NCBI RefSeq assembly: GCF_010671605.1
Contig: NZ_JAABOO010000003.1
Coordinates: forward strand, 747,993-811,992
Origin: Leptobacterium flavescens
GTDB lineage: Bacteria > Bacteroidota > Bacteroidia > Flavobacteriales > Flavobacteriaceae
Reading direction: 5' to 3'
Length of the DNA: 64,000 nt
How positions within the stretch are numbered: the stretch's first letter is position 1; each line of letters opens with the position of its first letter. The notes beneath the pieces are model-generated. The model ran no database searches. It was given only the letters and a program-made list of their open reading frames with translations, and was not told where the DNA came from. Position numbers and translations under genes: made by a program. Below, in pieces: positions 18,535 through 27,048 of the stretch.

Positions 18535-19482
18535 ATGAAACTACAAACCAATATATCATTCGGGAAAGAGCACAGGCCGTTGGATTATGATTCGAAGCTT
18601 TTGCTTCTGGGGTCCTGTTTTGTGGAGAATATCGGCCAAAAGCTGAATTATTACAAATTCCGGGAAATACAGAATCCCCTCGGTATTCTTTTTCATCCGC
18701 GGGCGATTGAACGCCTTATTTTAAGAGCTGTAAATGAAGAGGCATTCGATGAGAAGGATATTTTTTTTCTCAATGAGCGCTGGCATTGCTTTGAAGCACA
18801 TTCCGAATTGAGTAATGCCTCTCCGGAATTGATGATTGAGCAATTGAACAGGGCCTTAAGACAGACTTCTGAAGGGCTTACAACCGCCAGTCATATTGTT
18901 ATTACCCTCGGAACTGCCTGGGTGTACAGGCTTATTGAGACCGATAAGCTGGTGGCTAATTGTCATAAAGTCCCTCAAAAGAAATTCTTAAAGGAACTGC
19001 TTTCGGTAAATGAGGTAACGGAAAGTCTGGAAGCAACGGTCGCATTGATCAGGAGCGTGAACCCCGAAGCAACGATTATTTTTACGGTGTCTCCGGTACG
19101 GCATTTAAAGGATGGTTTTACCGAGAATCAGCGCAGTAAGGCACACCTGATTGCTGGTCTTCACCAAATAGTGGAACCTCGCAAAAAACTTCATTATTTT
19201 CCTTCTTATGAGTTGGTGATGGATGAGCTAAGGGATTATCGTTTCTTTAAAGAAGATATGATCCATCCCAACGACACGGCCGTCAATTATATCTGGGAGA
19301 AATTCAGCGGGAGCTGGATAGCCGATAATGCATTTGCCGTCATGCAGGAAATAGATAAGATACAAAAGGGCATGGCGCACAGGCCTTTCGATCCCGGATC
19401 GGAACAACACAAAGAATTTCTGAAAAAACTGGAGGTTTTAAAAGACAGGATCAGAGACAGGCATCCTCATATAGAATTCTAG
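18535..19482 (+). CDS. GSCFA-domain protein
   Basis: A 315-residue protein with the signature LLLGSCFVENIGQKL near residues 22-36, which names the GSCFA family (related to SGNH/GDSL hydrolase folds). HPND near the C-terminal third (MIHPNDTAVNYIWEKF) fits a catalytic Asp/His region. The substrate is unknown. The ATG lies directly against the alaS terminator T-run, yet the N-terminus MKLQTNISF looks natural. Its stop codon overlaps that of the convergent gene through the palindrome CTAG. Confidence 0.88.
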   Translation: MKLQTNISFGKEHRPLDYDSKLLLLGSCFVENIGQKLNYYKFREIQNPLGILFHPRAIERLILRAVNEEAFDEKDIFFLNERWHCFEAHSELSNASPELMIEQLNRALRQTSEGLTTASHIVITLGTAWVYRLIETDKLVANCHKVPQKKFLKELLSVNEVTESLEATVALIRSVNPEATIIFTVSPVRHLKDGFTENQRSKAHLIAGLHQIVEPRKKLHYFPSYELVMDELRDYRFFKEDMIHPNDTAVNYIWEKFSGSWIADNAFAVMQEIDKIQKGMAHRPFDPGSEQHKEFLKKLEVLKDRIRDRHPHIEF

Positions 19483-19877
19483 GTATCCCCCGCACTGAAA
19501 AACAGATTGGAACTGCTATAGGAATCTCCAAAATTATTGGCTCCGTGAAATACCTGCGATATAGCATCCAGGAACATCTCCGCGGTAAGCTCTTTCAGGT
19601 AATGCGTGTATACAGACCATATCCTTTCGTCATAAATGGCATATTTGGTATCCAGGGCTTTGTGAAAATGGGCCTGCATGGCCTCTTTAAGCTGGTTTTT
19701 CTTTAAGTCGCTGGTATCTTTGATCGGGCAGATAATACGCATGCGATTGGCCTTCTCGTCGGTAATGATATGCAGTTGAAAATTTTCCAAAAGAATCACC
19801 CAGTAGCCGGGGTTGTCGTCTACTATTCTGATGTTGTTCAACTTAGATAATTCCGCTGCAATCTCCTTGTTATTCAT
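19479..19877 (-). CDS. Small conserved protein, possibly YbjN/chaperone-like fold
   Basis: A 132-residue soluble protein with no signal peptide. The alternating pattern (WVILLENFQLHIITDEKANRMRIICPI, then helical segments) resembles the YbjN or type III chaperone fold, but this is a weak resemblance and no function can be assigned. It converges on the GSCFA gene, and the two stop codons share the four bases CTAG. Confidence 0.7.
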   Translation of the reverse strand: MNNKEIAAELSKLNNIRIVDDNPGYWVILLENFQLHIITDEKANRMRIICPIKDTSDLKKNQLKEAMQAHFHKALDTKYAIYDERIWSVYTHYLKELTAEMFLDAISQVFHGANNFGDSYSSSNLFFSAGDT

Positions 19878-20066
19878 TGTTTGGGGGGTTAAGATGTTAA
19901 AGATAAAAGCTATCCCAGAAATTTTCTAACTTTTTGTTACAATTTCTGCAAAGTGTATGCTTAATTAGGTCAAAAACATCTTCGCTTTTTTAATGCTGAA
20001 ACGGACTTCGAATTCAGGTAGGATTTCTACTCAATTCTTTTTTGTATTTTTCAATAAAGTTTTTTT

Positions 20067-20690
20067 ATGCGGAAAGTACTTTTTGGTGTTGTCATTACAC
20101 TTTTTATCCTTCTGATCTTTCAGTACTGGATGGCCAGGAAAGAAGAACAAAAGACTGTTTTTGAAAGCACTCAACTCATTCAGGAACAGCTTAAAAACGT
20201 GGGTAAACTTGTGGTGACCGAAGGACATTTCTCCGAAGTTTACAACTATAAGGACCAGCAAACCTACCTGGGAGATTACATTAAATTTGAGAAGAAGGCC
20301 CTGGTGGTTATCAATGCCGATGTGAGTATCGCCTACGATCTGCACAAGCTGGAATATGAGATAGATGAAAAGAACAAGGTGCTCCGTTTAAGAAGTGTCC
20401 CGGAAGAGGAGATCAGCATCAACCCTACCATAACTTTTTACGATATAGATCAAAGTCTGTTCAATCCTTTTACAGGTAAAGATTACAACAAGATCCAGGA
20501 AAAAGTAAGGCAGGAACTTATGAAGAGAATAGAAGGGTCGTCTATTAAATCCAACGCACAGAACCGCCTGCTTAGCGAGCTTTCTAAATTCTATATCCTG
20601 ACCAATTCTCTGGGGTGGAAACTCGAAATGAATGCCCGGCCGGTCAACGATCTCAATGAGATAGAATCAAACTGGGAATTACGAGATTAA
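20067..20690 (+). CDS. DUF4230-family membrane-anchored protein
   Basis: A 207-residue protein with one N-terminal membrane helix (about 4-22) and a DUF4230-type domain (about 40-200; KLVVTEGHFSEVYNYKD, FEKKALVVINADVSIAYDL). Function unknown; the domain is expected outside the inner membrane. Its stop codon overlaps that of the convergent hydroxylase gene through TTAA. Confidence 0.8.
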   Translation: MRKVLFGVVITLFILLIFQYWMARKEEQKTVFESTQLIQEQLKNVGKLVVTEGHFSEVYNYKDQQTYLGDYIKFEKKALVVINADVSIAYDLHKLEYEIDEKNKVLRLRSVPEEEISINPTITFYDIDQSLFNPFTGKDYNKIQEKVRQELMKRIEGSSIKSNAQNRLLSELSKFYILTNSLGWKLEMNARPVNDLNEIESNWELRD

Positions 20691-22453
20691 GTTTTGATGA
20701 GTTCGTGACTCAATATAGAGATCCCATCGTTAACCAGATGCGCTATCTTCGGTCTTCTGGTCTTTACATCTTCCAGATGATCAAGAACCTCTCCTTTAAG
20801 GGAAACAAAATCTGTTTTTTCCAGTAATTCGAATATTTCAACCGTAAGTAGCCAATCGTTCGGATGATTGGTCTTCAGGGTGGTGAAAATATTTTCCAGG
20901 GCTTCTTCGGTTATGGTGTTTTCCTCCCGCATATCCCTGATGTTCTGATAAAGGCTTTCCAGTTCTATTTGCTTCCAGTCTTTTTCCACTTTGATGGTCT
21001 TGTTGGAAGAAACATGGTTAACCAGGTCGAAAGACATATAATCTGCGGCTCCCGAGAAGGCTGAAATGATCTCTTTCCCTACAGCCATGTCAAAAGTACC
21101 CCATTCCGGTCTGAACAGGTATTCATCCTTGTATTTAACCGTACAATCGGTAAATTGGATGATCATCAGTTCTCCGTAAATATTCCTCATTCCCGTAATA
21201 TTGAGGCCTTCTACCGTAATTCCGCTCTCAAATTCGAATTCAATACGTTTTCCATCGTAGAAATTATAAGCTTTAAGGTCTCTGGGGCCCATATTCTCAA
21301 TGGCCAGGTTAATTCCTTTCAGTTTTCCTATAGGAGAGCTGAAACCGTTCATATGTGACTTGATACCGTGGCCGATAATCTCTTTTTCGCGATAGGCAAG
21401 TGCCGTGGGCCCTTCGGTCTGGAAGAAGATCACTTCGTTGTCCTCGTTTTTGATCATCCTTGTAAAGACTCCGGATATCTGTAAGCCTGTGCTTAATTCA
21501 ATGGTTCCGAGGTTTTCCGACTCAACAAGCCTGGCAAGGCCTTTATGACCACCTTTTCTCAGGGCCATGGTATTGGCAAATTCTTCCAGTACCTGGCTGA
21601 GGTATGCGAAATCGGGAGTTACGAAGAGCTGAGGTTGGGGTTTGGTGATATCAAAATCCTGAAATGCAGCATCTGCCGAATAAGGAAGCTTTTCAACCTT
21701 GTCGGTCATACACCATTCACTTTCCCCAATAGATGACAGAAGGCCTGCTCCGTATATTTTAGGGTCTTCCGGAGTGCCTATAAGTCCGTATTCTACCGTC
21801 CACCAGTGTAAATTCCTTATCTGTGACATTTCGGAAAGCTCTCCTCCCGCATTTTGTAACTCTTCTACTTTTCTTTCGGCTTCATCTATCTTTTCCTTCG
21901 GGGTTCCCGGTGCCTCCTTTAAAATAGAAAGCAGTCTCACCGCCTCGTACATTTCGTAATCTTTTTTAGAGGAAATGGCCTTGCTGCCTATTTTTCCGAA
22001 ACGTCTGAGGTATTCCGCATAGTCCGGATTGGCGATAATCGGTGCGTGCCCGGCCCCTTCATGTATAATATCGGGTGCCGGAGTGTATTCTATATTTTCC
22101 AGTTGCCTGATATCCGAAGCAATTACCAGAACATTATAAGCCTGGAATTCCATAAAGGCATTAGGCGGGATAAAACCGTCTACAGCTACAGCCGCCCAAC
22201 CGATCTCCTTAAGGATACGATTCATTCCGTACATACTGGGAATACTATCAATGGAGATCCCAGTCTTTTTAAGACCGTCCAGATAAGATGAATGTGCTAC
22301 CTGGCTCAGGTAAGTGATATTTTTCCGCATCACATACCGCCATACCGCATGATTCACAGAAGAATACTCGTCGTAATTCTGCGGTTTTATAAATTGACGT
22401 AAGTGAGGAGGTAAATTGTCAAGTAGTTCGTTAGTTTCTATTTCCTGAGCCAT
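20687..22453 (-). CDS. Aromatic amino acid hydroxylase (probable phenylalanine 4-monooxygenase), long form
   Basis: This 588-residue enzyme belongs to the pterin-dependent aromatic amino acid hydroxylases, which turn phenylalanine into tyrosine with O2. The iron ligands are visible as H131 and H136 in IIHEGAGH and E221 in WWTVEYGL. The family more often reads HDxxGH; Glu replaces Asp here. Residues from about 320 on form an extra 250-residue region with no domain I recognise. A TAATTTTG element (22468-22475, reverse) could be its promoter. It lies back to back with the TetR regulator of the phenylacetate genes, so it may share in phenylalanine breakdown. Confidence 0.85.
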   Translation of the reverse strand: MAQEIETNELLDNLPPHLRQFIKPQNYDEYSSVNHAVWRYVMRKNITYLSQVAHSSYLDGLKKTGISIDSIPSMYGMNRILKEIGWAAVAVDGFIPPNAFMEFQAYNVLVIASDIRQLENIEYTPAPDIIHEGAGHAPIIANPDYAEYLRRFGKIGSKAISSKKDYEMYEAVRLLSILKEAPGTPKEKIDEAERKVEELQNAGGELSEMSQIRNLHWWTVEYGLIGTPEDPKIYGAGLLSSIGESEWCMTDKVEKLPYSADAAFQDFDITKPQPQLFVTPDFAYLSQVLEEFANTMALRKGGHKGLARLVESENLGTIELSTGLQISGVFTRMIKNEDNEVIFFQTEGPTALAYREKEIIGHGIKSHMNGFSSPIGKLKGINLAIENMGPRDLKAYNFYDGKRIEFEFESGITVEGLNITGMRNIYGELMIIQFTDCTVKYKDEYLFRPEWGTFDMAVGKEIISAFSGAADYMSFDLVNHVSSNKTIKVEKDWKQIELESLYQNIRDMREENTITEEALENIFTTLKTNHPNDWLLTVEIFELLEKTDFVSLKGEVLDHLEDVKTRRPKIAHLVNDGISILSHELIKT

Positions 22454-22658
22454 AGATGCTTTTTTAGCAAAATTATAAAAATATTATCGCTATACACGCC
22501 ATCCGTAATCAATAAAAACTATCTGATAATATCATTTTTTTCATCTGTTTGAACTTTTTGGATAGCTATAAACCTTTGCTTTTTCTTAAAAAAAGTTTAA
22601 TTGTTTTGATGGAAGCGTAAATAATTAATTTTGATTGTGCTCATTTCATATTAAAATT

Positions 22659-22666
22659 TATTTTTG
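22659..22666 (+). promoter_or_regulatory. -7 promoter element of the TetR-family gene
   Basis: TATTTTTG fits TAnnTTTG. TTG at 22635-22637 is a possible -33 element at a 21-base spacing. The start codon follows about 28 bases later. Confidence 0.45.
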
Positions 22667-22693
22667 ATCTCTGTAAGGTAAGTCGGCTTTTAT

Positions 22694-23281
22694 TTGAAAC
22701 GCGTGAAAACAGAAAACAGGAAAGAAGAGATCATCAATATATCCTCTAAACTATTCAAGGAAAAAGGATATAGCGCTGTTTCGATGAGGGATATTGCCCA
22801 GGCTATGGGGATCAAAGCGGCAAGCCTGTACAATCATATTACTTCCAAACAGGAGATCCTTTCTATCATTATCCTGGATGTAGCCGAGAAATTCACCAGA
22901 GGGATGGACCGGATCGTGGAATCTGAAGATAATGCCATTGACAAACTGGAAAAGATCATAGAACTGCACGTTAATGTGACCGTTAATAATGCGGATGCTC
23001 TCGGATCCCTGAATAACGACTGGATGCACCTGGTAGAACCTCAATTGTCCTATTTCCTGAAACTGAGGAGTCAGTATGAGGAGAATTTCAGGCAGATCGT
23101 CAAACTGGGAGTGGATGAAGGACACCTGGAACCCCTTAATGTTGAAGTAATGCTCTTTTCTATCTTATCTACCCTACGGACACTTTATCTTTGGTACTAC
23201 AAAAAAGAAGGTGTGGACACTGCAGAACTGGTGGTTCAAATGAAAACAGTCCTGCTTAGAGGAGTGGTGCTGAAGCCCTAA
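22694..23281 (+). CDS. TetR-family regulator, probable phenylacetate-pathway repressor (PaaR-like)
   Basis: A 195-residue TetR protein with an N-terminal helix-turn-helix (MRDIAQAMGIKAASLYNHITSKQEIL, about 31-56) and an all-helical ligand domain. There is no ATG before the helix-turn-helix, so translation must start at TTG 22694 or GTG 22703. It lies 81 bases before paaE in the same direction, and a 20-bp palindrome sits between them. PaaR proteins in other bacteria bind phenylacetyl-CoA or a related CoA ester; that ligand is inferred here. Confidence 0.82.
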   Translation: MKRVKTENRKEEIINISSKLFKEKGYSAVSMRDIAQAMGIKAASLYNHITSKQEILSIIILDVAEKFTRGMDRIVESEDNAIDKLEKIIELHVNVTVNNADALGSLNNDWMHLVEPQLSYFLKLRSQYEENFRQIVKLGVDEGHLEPLNVEVMLFSILSTLRTLYLWYYKKEGVDTAELVVQMKTVLLRGVVLKP

Positions 23282-23301
23282 GAAAAAATTAAGATTATTT
23301 T

Positions 23302-23333
23302 TTTGGTTCATAAACTAACAATTGTTAGTTTTG
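23302..23333 (+). promoter_or_regulatory. Promoter of the paa operon
   Basis: TTTG at 23302-23305 (-33) and TAGTTTTG at 23326-23333 (-7) are 20 bases apart, a good Bacteroidota promoter pair, 30 bases before the paaE start. Confidence 0.65.
23312..23331. promoter_or_regulatory. 20-bp perfect palindrome, probable PaaR operator
   Basis: AAACTAACAATTGTTAGTTT is a perfect palindrome placed between the -33 and -7 elements and overlapping the latter. Binding there would block the polymerase. A related site (13 of the central 16 bases) occurs at 35800-35815. Confidence 0.8.
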
Positions 23334-23362
23334 AGCAAAACTGAAGAATACAGTAGATAAAA

Positions 23363-24436
23363 ATGTCGAAATTTCATAAAATAAAGCTTTCAGAAGTTTA
23401 TAAGGAAACCGCAGATTGCAGTGTGTTGACCTTTGATATCCCTGAGGATCTAAAGGATGAATTTAAGTTTACCCAGGGACAGTACCTCACTTTAAAAACT
23501 GATATTGAAGGAGAAGAAGTAAGGAGGTCTTATTCTCTTTGTTCAAGCCCTGTTGAAGATGAGTGGAAAGTGGCGGTAAAGAAGATCCCGGGAGGTTTGT
23601 TCTCTACTTTTGCTAACGAGGTTCTAAAGACAGGTGATGAACTGGAGGTAATGGAGCCTAACGGAAGCTTTTTTACAGAAGTGAACGGAAAGAAAGCCAA
23701 AAACTACATCGTTTTTGCAGCCGGAAGTGGAATAACTCCCATTTTGTCGATTTTAAAGACGCATCTTGCCCTTGAGCCGGACAGTACTTTCAAGCTGTTT
23801 TACTTGAATCGCACGGCAAAATCGATTATCTTTAAGGAAGAAATAGAAGGTTTGAGAAATAAATATTTCGGAAGATTCGAAATATTTTATTTCCTGACGA
23901 AGGAACATAGAGATATTCCTCTGTTAAATGGAAGATTTACCCAGGAAAAGTTAAATGAACTTACTTCCAGGATAATTAATGTGAATAACGTTGATGAATG
24001 TTTTATCTGCGGCCCGGAAGAGATGATTTTCCTGATAAGGGATGAATTACAGCAGGCCGGCCTGGATAAAGAGAAAATTCACTTCGAGCTGTTTAGCAGC
24101 GGAAATACTAAACAGGACAAAAACCGTATTGCAAAGGTGTTGGAGCACAGAGCGGAAAACACTGAAGTAACGATTATAGATGGAGGGAAAGAGTTTCATT
24201 TCCCGATGGAAGATCATTACGACAATATTCTGGACGGAGCACTTGCTGCCGGTGCGGATTTGCCTTATGCCTGTAAGGGCGGGGTGTGCAGCACCTGCAA
24301 ATGCAAGATTGTAGAAGGGACAGTAGAGATGAAGATCAATTACGCTTTGGAAAAAGAAGAAGTAGAAAGTGGTTTTGCTCTTTCATGTCAGTCCGTTCCT
24401 ACCAGCAAGAAGGTTGTAGTTGATTTTGACGTGTAA
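23363..24436 (+). CDS. paaE: Phenylacetyl-CoA 1,2-epoxidase, reductase subunit PaaE
   Basis: PaaE passes electrons from NADPH through FAD and a 2Fe-2S centre to the PaaABC oxygenase. The 357-residue product has an FAD domain (RRSYSLCSSP, about 54-63), an NAD(P) domain (FAAGSGITPILSIL) and a C-terminal plant-type ferredoxin domain with CKGGVCSTC (about 304-312) and a fourth Cys near 342. It is first in the operon here, whereas in Escherichia coli paaE follows paaABCD. The gap to paaA is 26 bases. Confidence 0.95.
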   Translation: MSKFHKIKLSEVYKETADCSVLTFDIPEDLKDEFKFTQGQYLTLKTDIEGEEVRRSYSLCSSPVEDEWKVAVKKIPGGLFSTFANEVLKTGDELEVMEPNGSFFTEVNGKKAKNYIVFAAGSGITPILSILKTHLALEPDSTFKLFYLNRTAKSIIFKEEIEGLRNKYFGRFEIFYFLTKEHRDIPLLNGRFTQEKLNELTSRIINVNNVDECFICGPEEMIFLIRDELQQAGLDKEKIHFELFSSGNTKQDKNRIAKVLEHRAENTEVTIIDGGKEFHFPMEDHYDNILDGALAAGADLPYACKGGVCSTCKCKIVEGTVEMKINYALEKEEVESGFALSCQSVPTSKKVVVDFDV

Positions 24437-24462
24437 AAAAGAAATAATAAAATTCGAGAATC

Positions 24463-25419
24463 ATGAGTGAAGCGCAGATCAGGAATTTAGAAGAAATATT
24501 CGAGCAACGCATCGCCAGAGATGAAAAGATCGAACCCAAGGATTGGATGCCTGAAAAATACAGGCAAACACATATCAGGCAGATCTCCCAGCATGCGCAT
24601 TCGGAGATAGTAGGAATGCTTCCGGAAGGGAACTGGATCTCCAGAGCACCTTCCCTGAGAAGAAAAGTAGCTTTATTGGCTAAAGTACAGGATGAAGCAG
24701 GTCACGGTTTATACCTCTACAGTGCCTGTGAGACACTGGGGATATCCAGAAATGAATTATACGATCAGTTGCATAGCGGAAAAGCTAAATACTCCAGTAT
24801 TTTTAACTATCCGACCATCACATGGGCAGATATAGGTGCTATCGGCTGGTTGGTAGACGGAGCAGCGATCATTAATCAGGTGCCGCTTTGTAATACTTCG
24901 TATGGCCCTTATGCAAGAGCCATGATCAGGGTGTGTAAGGAAGAGAGCTTTCACCAGCGTCAGGGTTATGAGATCATGATGACATTGTGTAAAGGAACTC
25001 CGGAGCAAAAAGAGATGGCTCAGGATGCCCTTAACAGATGGTGGTGGCCTTCAATGATGATGTTCGGCCCTACGGATGATATGTCTACGCATACGGAACA
25101 ATCTATGAAATGGAAGTTAAAGCGTAAGACCAATGACGAATTGCGTCAGCAATTTGTAGATCAGACCGCACCTCAGGCAGATCTGCTGGGAATAACAATT
25201 CCCGACCCCGAATTAGAATGGAATGAGGAAAAAGGACATTATGATTTCGGTGAGATCGATTGGGATGAGTTTTGGCAGGTGGTTAAAGGACATGGTCCCT
25301 GTAATAAGGAGCGCCTCTCTGCACGTGTAAATGCATGGGAAGAAGGAGAGTGGGTACGCGATGCAGCAATGGCCTATGCCAAAAAACAACAGGATAAAAA
25401 ATTACAAAACGTCGGATAA
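24463..25419 (+). CDS. paaA: Phenylacetyl-CoA 1,2-epoxidase, catalytic subunit PaaA
   Basis: PaaA holds the di-iron centre that epoxidises the ring of phenylacetyl-CoA. The 318-residue protein shows the paired carboxylate-His motifs [14 protein letters not shown] (about 76-90) and [11 protein letters not shown] (about 163-174). Its length is normal. It is followed 18 bases later by paaB. Confidence 0.96.
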   Translation: MSEAQIRNLEEIFEQRIARDEKIEPKDWMPEKYRQTHIRQISQHAHSEIVGMLPEGNWISRAPSLRRKVALLAKVQDEAGHGLYLYSACETLGISRNELYDQLHSGKAKYSSIFNYPTITWADIGAIGWLVDGAAIINQVPLCNTSYGPYARAMIRVCKEESFHQRQGYEIMMTLCKGTPEQKEMAQDALNRWWWPSMMMFGPTDDMSTHTEQSMKWKLKRKTNDELRQQFVDQTAPQADLLGITIPDPELEWNEEKGHYDFGEIDWDEFWQVVKGHGPCNKERLSARVNAWEEGEWVRDAAMAYAKKQQDKKLQNVG

Positions 25420-25437
25420 AGACAAAAAAAGGACAAG

Positions 25438-25722
25438 ATGGAAAAGAACTGGCCTCTTTGGGAAGTATTTGTTAGAAGTAAGAATGGCTTAGAGCACAGG
25501 CACTTTGGTAGCCTGCATGCTGCTGATGCCGAAATGGCTTTGGAAAATGCGAGAGATGTGTATACCCGCAGAAATGAAGGTGTAAGCATCTGGGTGGTGG
25601 AATCTAAACATATAACCGCTACCAACCCTGAAAATAACGGCGAATTGTTTGAGCCGGCTCAGGATAAAGTATACCGACATCCGACATTCTATACTTTGCC
25701 GGATGAAGTAAAACACATGTAA
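25438..25722 (+). CDS. paaB: Phenylacetyl-CoA 1,2-epoxidase, subunit PaaB
   Basis: A 94-residue structural subunit of the PaaABCE oxygenase. WPLWEVFVRSKNGLEHRHFGSLHA at the N-terminus and the ALENARDVYTRR segment are typical of PaaB. It may bridge PaaAC dimers. The next gene begins 1 base after its stop. Confidence 0.95.
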   Translation: MEKNWPLWEVFVRSKNGLEHRHFGSLHAADAEMALENARDVYTRRNEGVSIWVVESKHITATNPENNGELFEPAQDKVYRHPTFYTLPDEVKHM

Positions 25723-25723
25723 G

Positions 25724-26479
25724 ATGGAGAAAAAGAATTTAGTTCAATATATATACGGCATAGCTGATAATGCTCTGATATTGGGGCAGCGTCTTTCGGA
25801 ACTTTGCGGGCATGGCCCCAGTTTGGAAACCGATATAGCTCTTACCAATATTTCATTGGATCTGCTGGGGCAGACCAGGAGTTATTATCAATATGTGGCT
25901 TTGTTGGAAGGGGAAGGGAAAACAGAAGATGATATCGCTTTTCTCAGAACGGAAAGGCAGTATAAGAGTGTGCTTTTGGTAGAACAACCCAATACGGATT
26001 TTGCTTATGTAATTACAAGGCAGTTTCTTTTTGATGCGTTTCATCTGGCCCTGCTTGAGAAGTTACAGCACAGTAAAGACGATACCCTGAATGCTATTGC
26101 CCGAAAGGCGATCAAAGAAGTAAGCTATCATTTGAGATTTTCAGGTGATTGGGTTAAAAGGCTGGGAGACGGAACCGACATAAGTAAACAAAAGGTACAG
26201 GAGGCCGTAAACATGCTCTGGACCTATACTGATGAATTATTTCATCTTACCGAGGCTGATAGCGAAGCTGTTGCCGAAGGAATAGGTGTTGATGTTTCAC
26301 AGCTAAAGGAAGATTATTACGGAAAAGTGAAGGAACTGCTGGAAGAAGCAACCCTGGAAATTCCGGAGAGTAAATATTTTCAGAAAGGCGGAAAACAGGG
26401 GATCCATACGGAACATATGGGTTACCTGCTGGCAGATCTGCAGTATATGCAGCGTGCCTATCCCAATATGAAGTGGTAA
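25724..26479 (+). CDS. paaC: Phenylacetyl-CoA 1,2-epoxidase, structural subunit PaaC
   Basis: A 251-residue ferritin-fold partner of PaaA, needed for complex stability but without a di-iron site. It shows LGQRLSELCGHGPSLETDIALTNISLDLLGQ (read in parts) and YHLRFSGDWVKRLGDGT. It lies between paaB and paaD with gaps of 1 and 9 bases, suggesting coupled translation. Confidence 0.95.
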   Translation: MEKKNLVQYIYGIADNALILGQRLSELCGHGPSLETDIALTNISLDLLGQTRSYYQYVALLEGEGKTEDDIAFLRTERQYKSVLLVEQPNTDFAYVITRQFLFDAFHLALLEKLQHSKDDTLNAIARKAIKEVSYHLRFSGDWVKRLGDGTDISKQKVQEAVNMLWTYTDELFHLTEADSEAVAEGIGVDVSQLKEDYYGKVKELLEEATLEIPESKYFQKGGKQGIHTEHMGYLLADLQYMQRAYPNMKW

Positions 26480-26488
26480 ATAAAAGTT

Positions 26489-26992
26489 TTGACAATAACA
26501 GAGGACAAACATATCGATCAGAAACTGATCCCCATTCTTAAAAAAGTGTCGGATCCGGAGATCCCTGTGCTTTCTATCCTGGATATGGGAGTGGTTCGTT
26601 CTGCAGTTATTGTGAACAACAAAGTTGAAGTTATTATCACCCCAACGTATAGCGGTTGTCCTGCTATGGATGTTATAGGTGAAGATATCTCAAAAGCCCT
26701 GGAAGATGCAGGTTACGAATCTGAAGTTAAGCTGGTGCTTTCACCGGCCTGGACCACAGATTGGATCACCGAAGAAGGAAGAGCAGCCTTAAAAGCGTAT
26801 GGAATTGCTCCTCCCCTTGAAGCGGAAGCTGATAAGGAAGCCCTCCTGGGAAATAAAAAAATAGTGAACTGCACCAATTGCGGTTCTTCCAATACAAAAT
26901 TGGTTAGTCAGTTCGGGTCTACGGCATGCAAAGCTTTGTTTCAATGCGAGGATTGCCAGGAACCGTTCGATTATTTTAAATGTTTAAAATAG
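26489..26992 (+). CDS. paaD: Epoxidase maturation protein PaaD
   Basis: A 167-residue protein with an N-terminal MIP18/SufT-like domain (LSILDMGVVRS, TPTYSGCPAMD) and a C-terminal zinc-ribbon-like part with two CxxC pairs (CTNC and CEDC) plus further cysteines. PaaD is needed for the epoxidase, probably for metal-centre assembly. The start is TTG at 26489; no early ATG is available. Confidence 0.92.
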   Translation: MTITEDKHIDQKLIPILKKVSDPEIPVLSILDMGVVRSAVIVNNKVEVIITPTYSGCPAMDVIGEDISKALEDAGYESEVKLVLSPAWTTDWITEEGRAALKAYGIAPPLEAEADKEALLGNKKIVNCTNCGSSNTKLVSQFGSTACKALFQCEDCQEPFDYFKCLK

Positions 26993-27048
26993 AAAGAATA
27001 GTGGATCGCCCGTCCATTATTCGGTCAAAGTAATACAGATTCAAAGGT

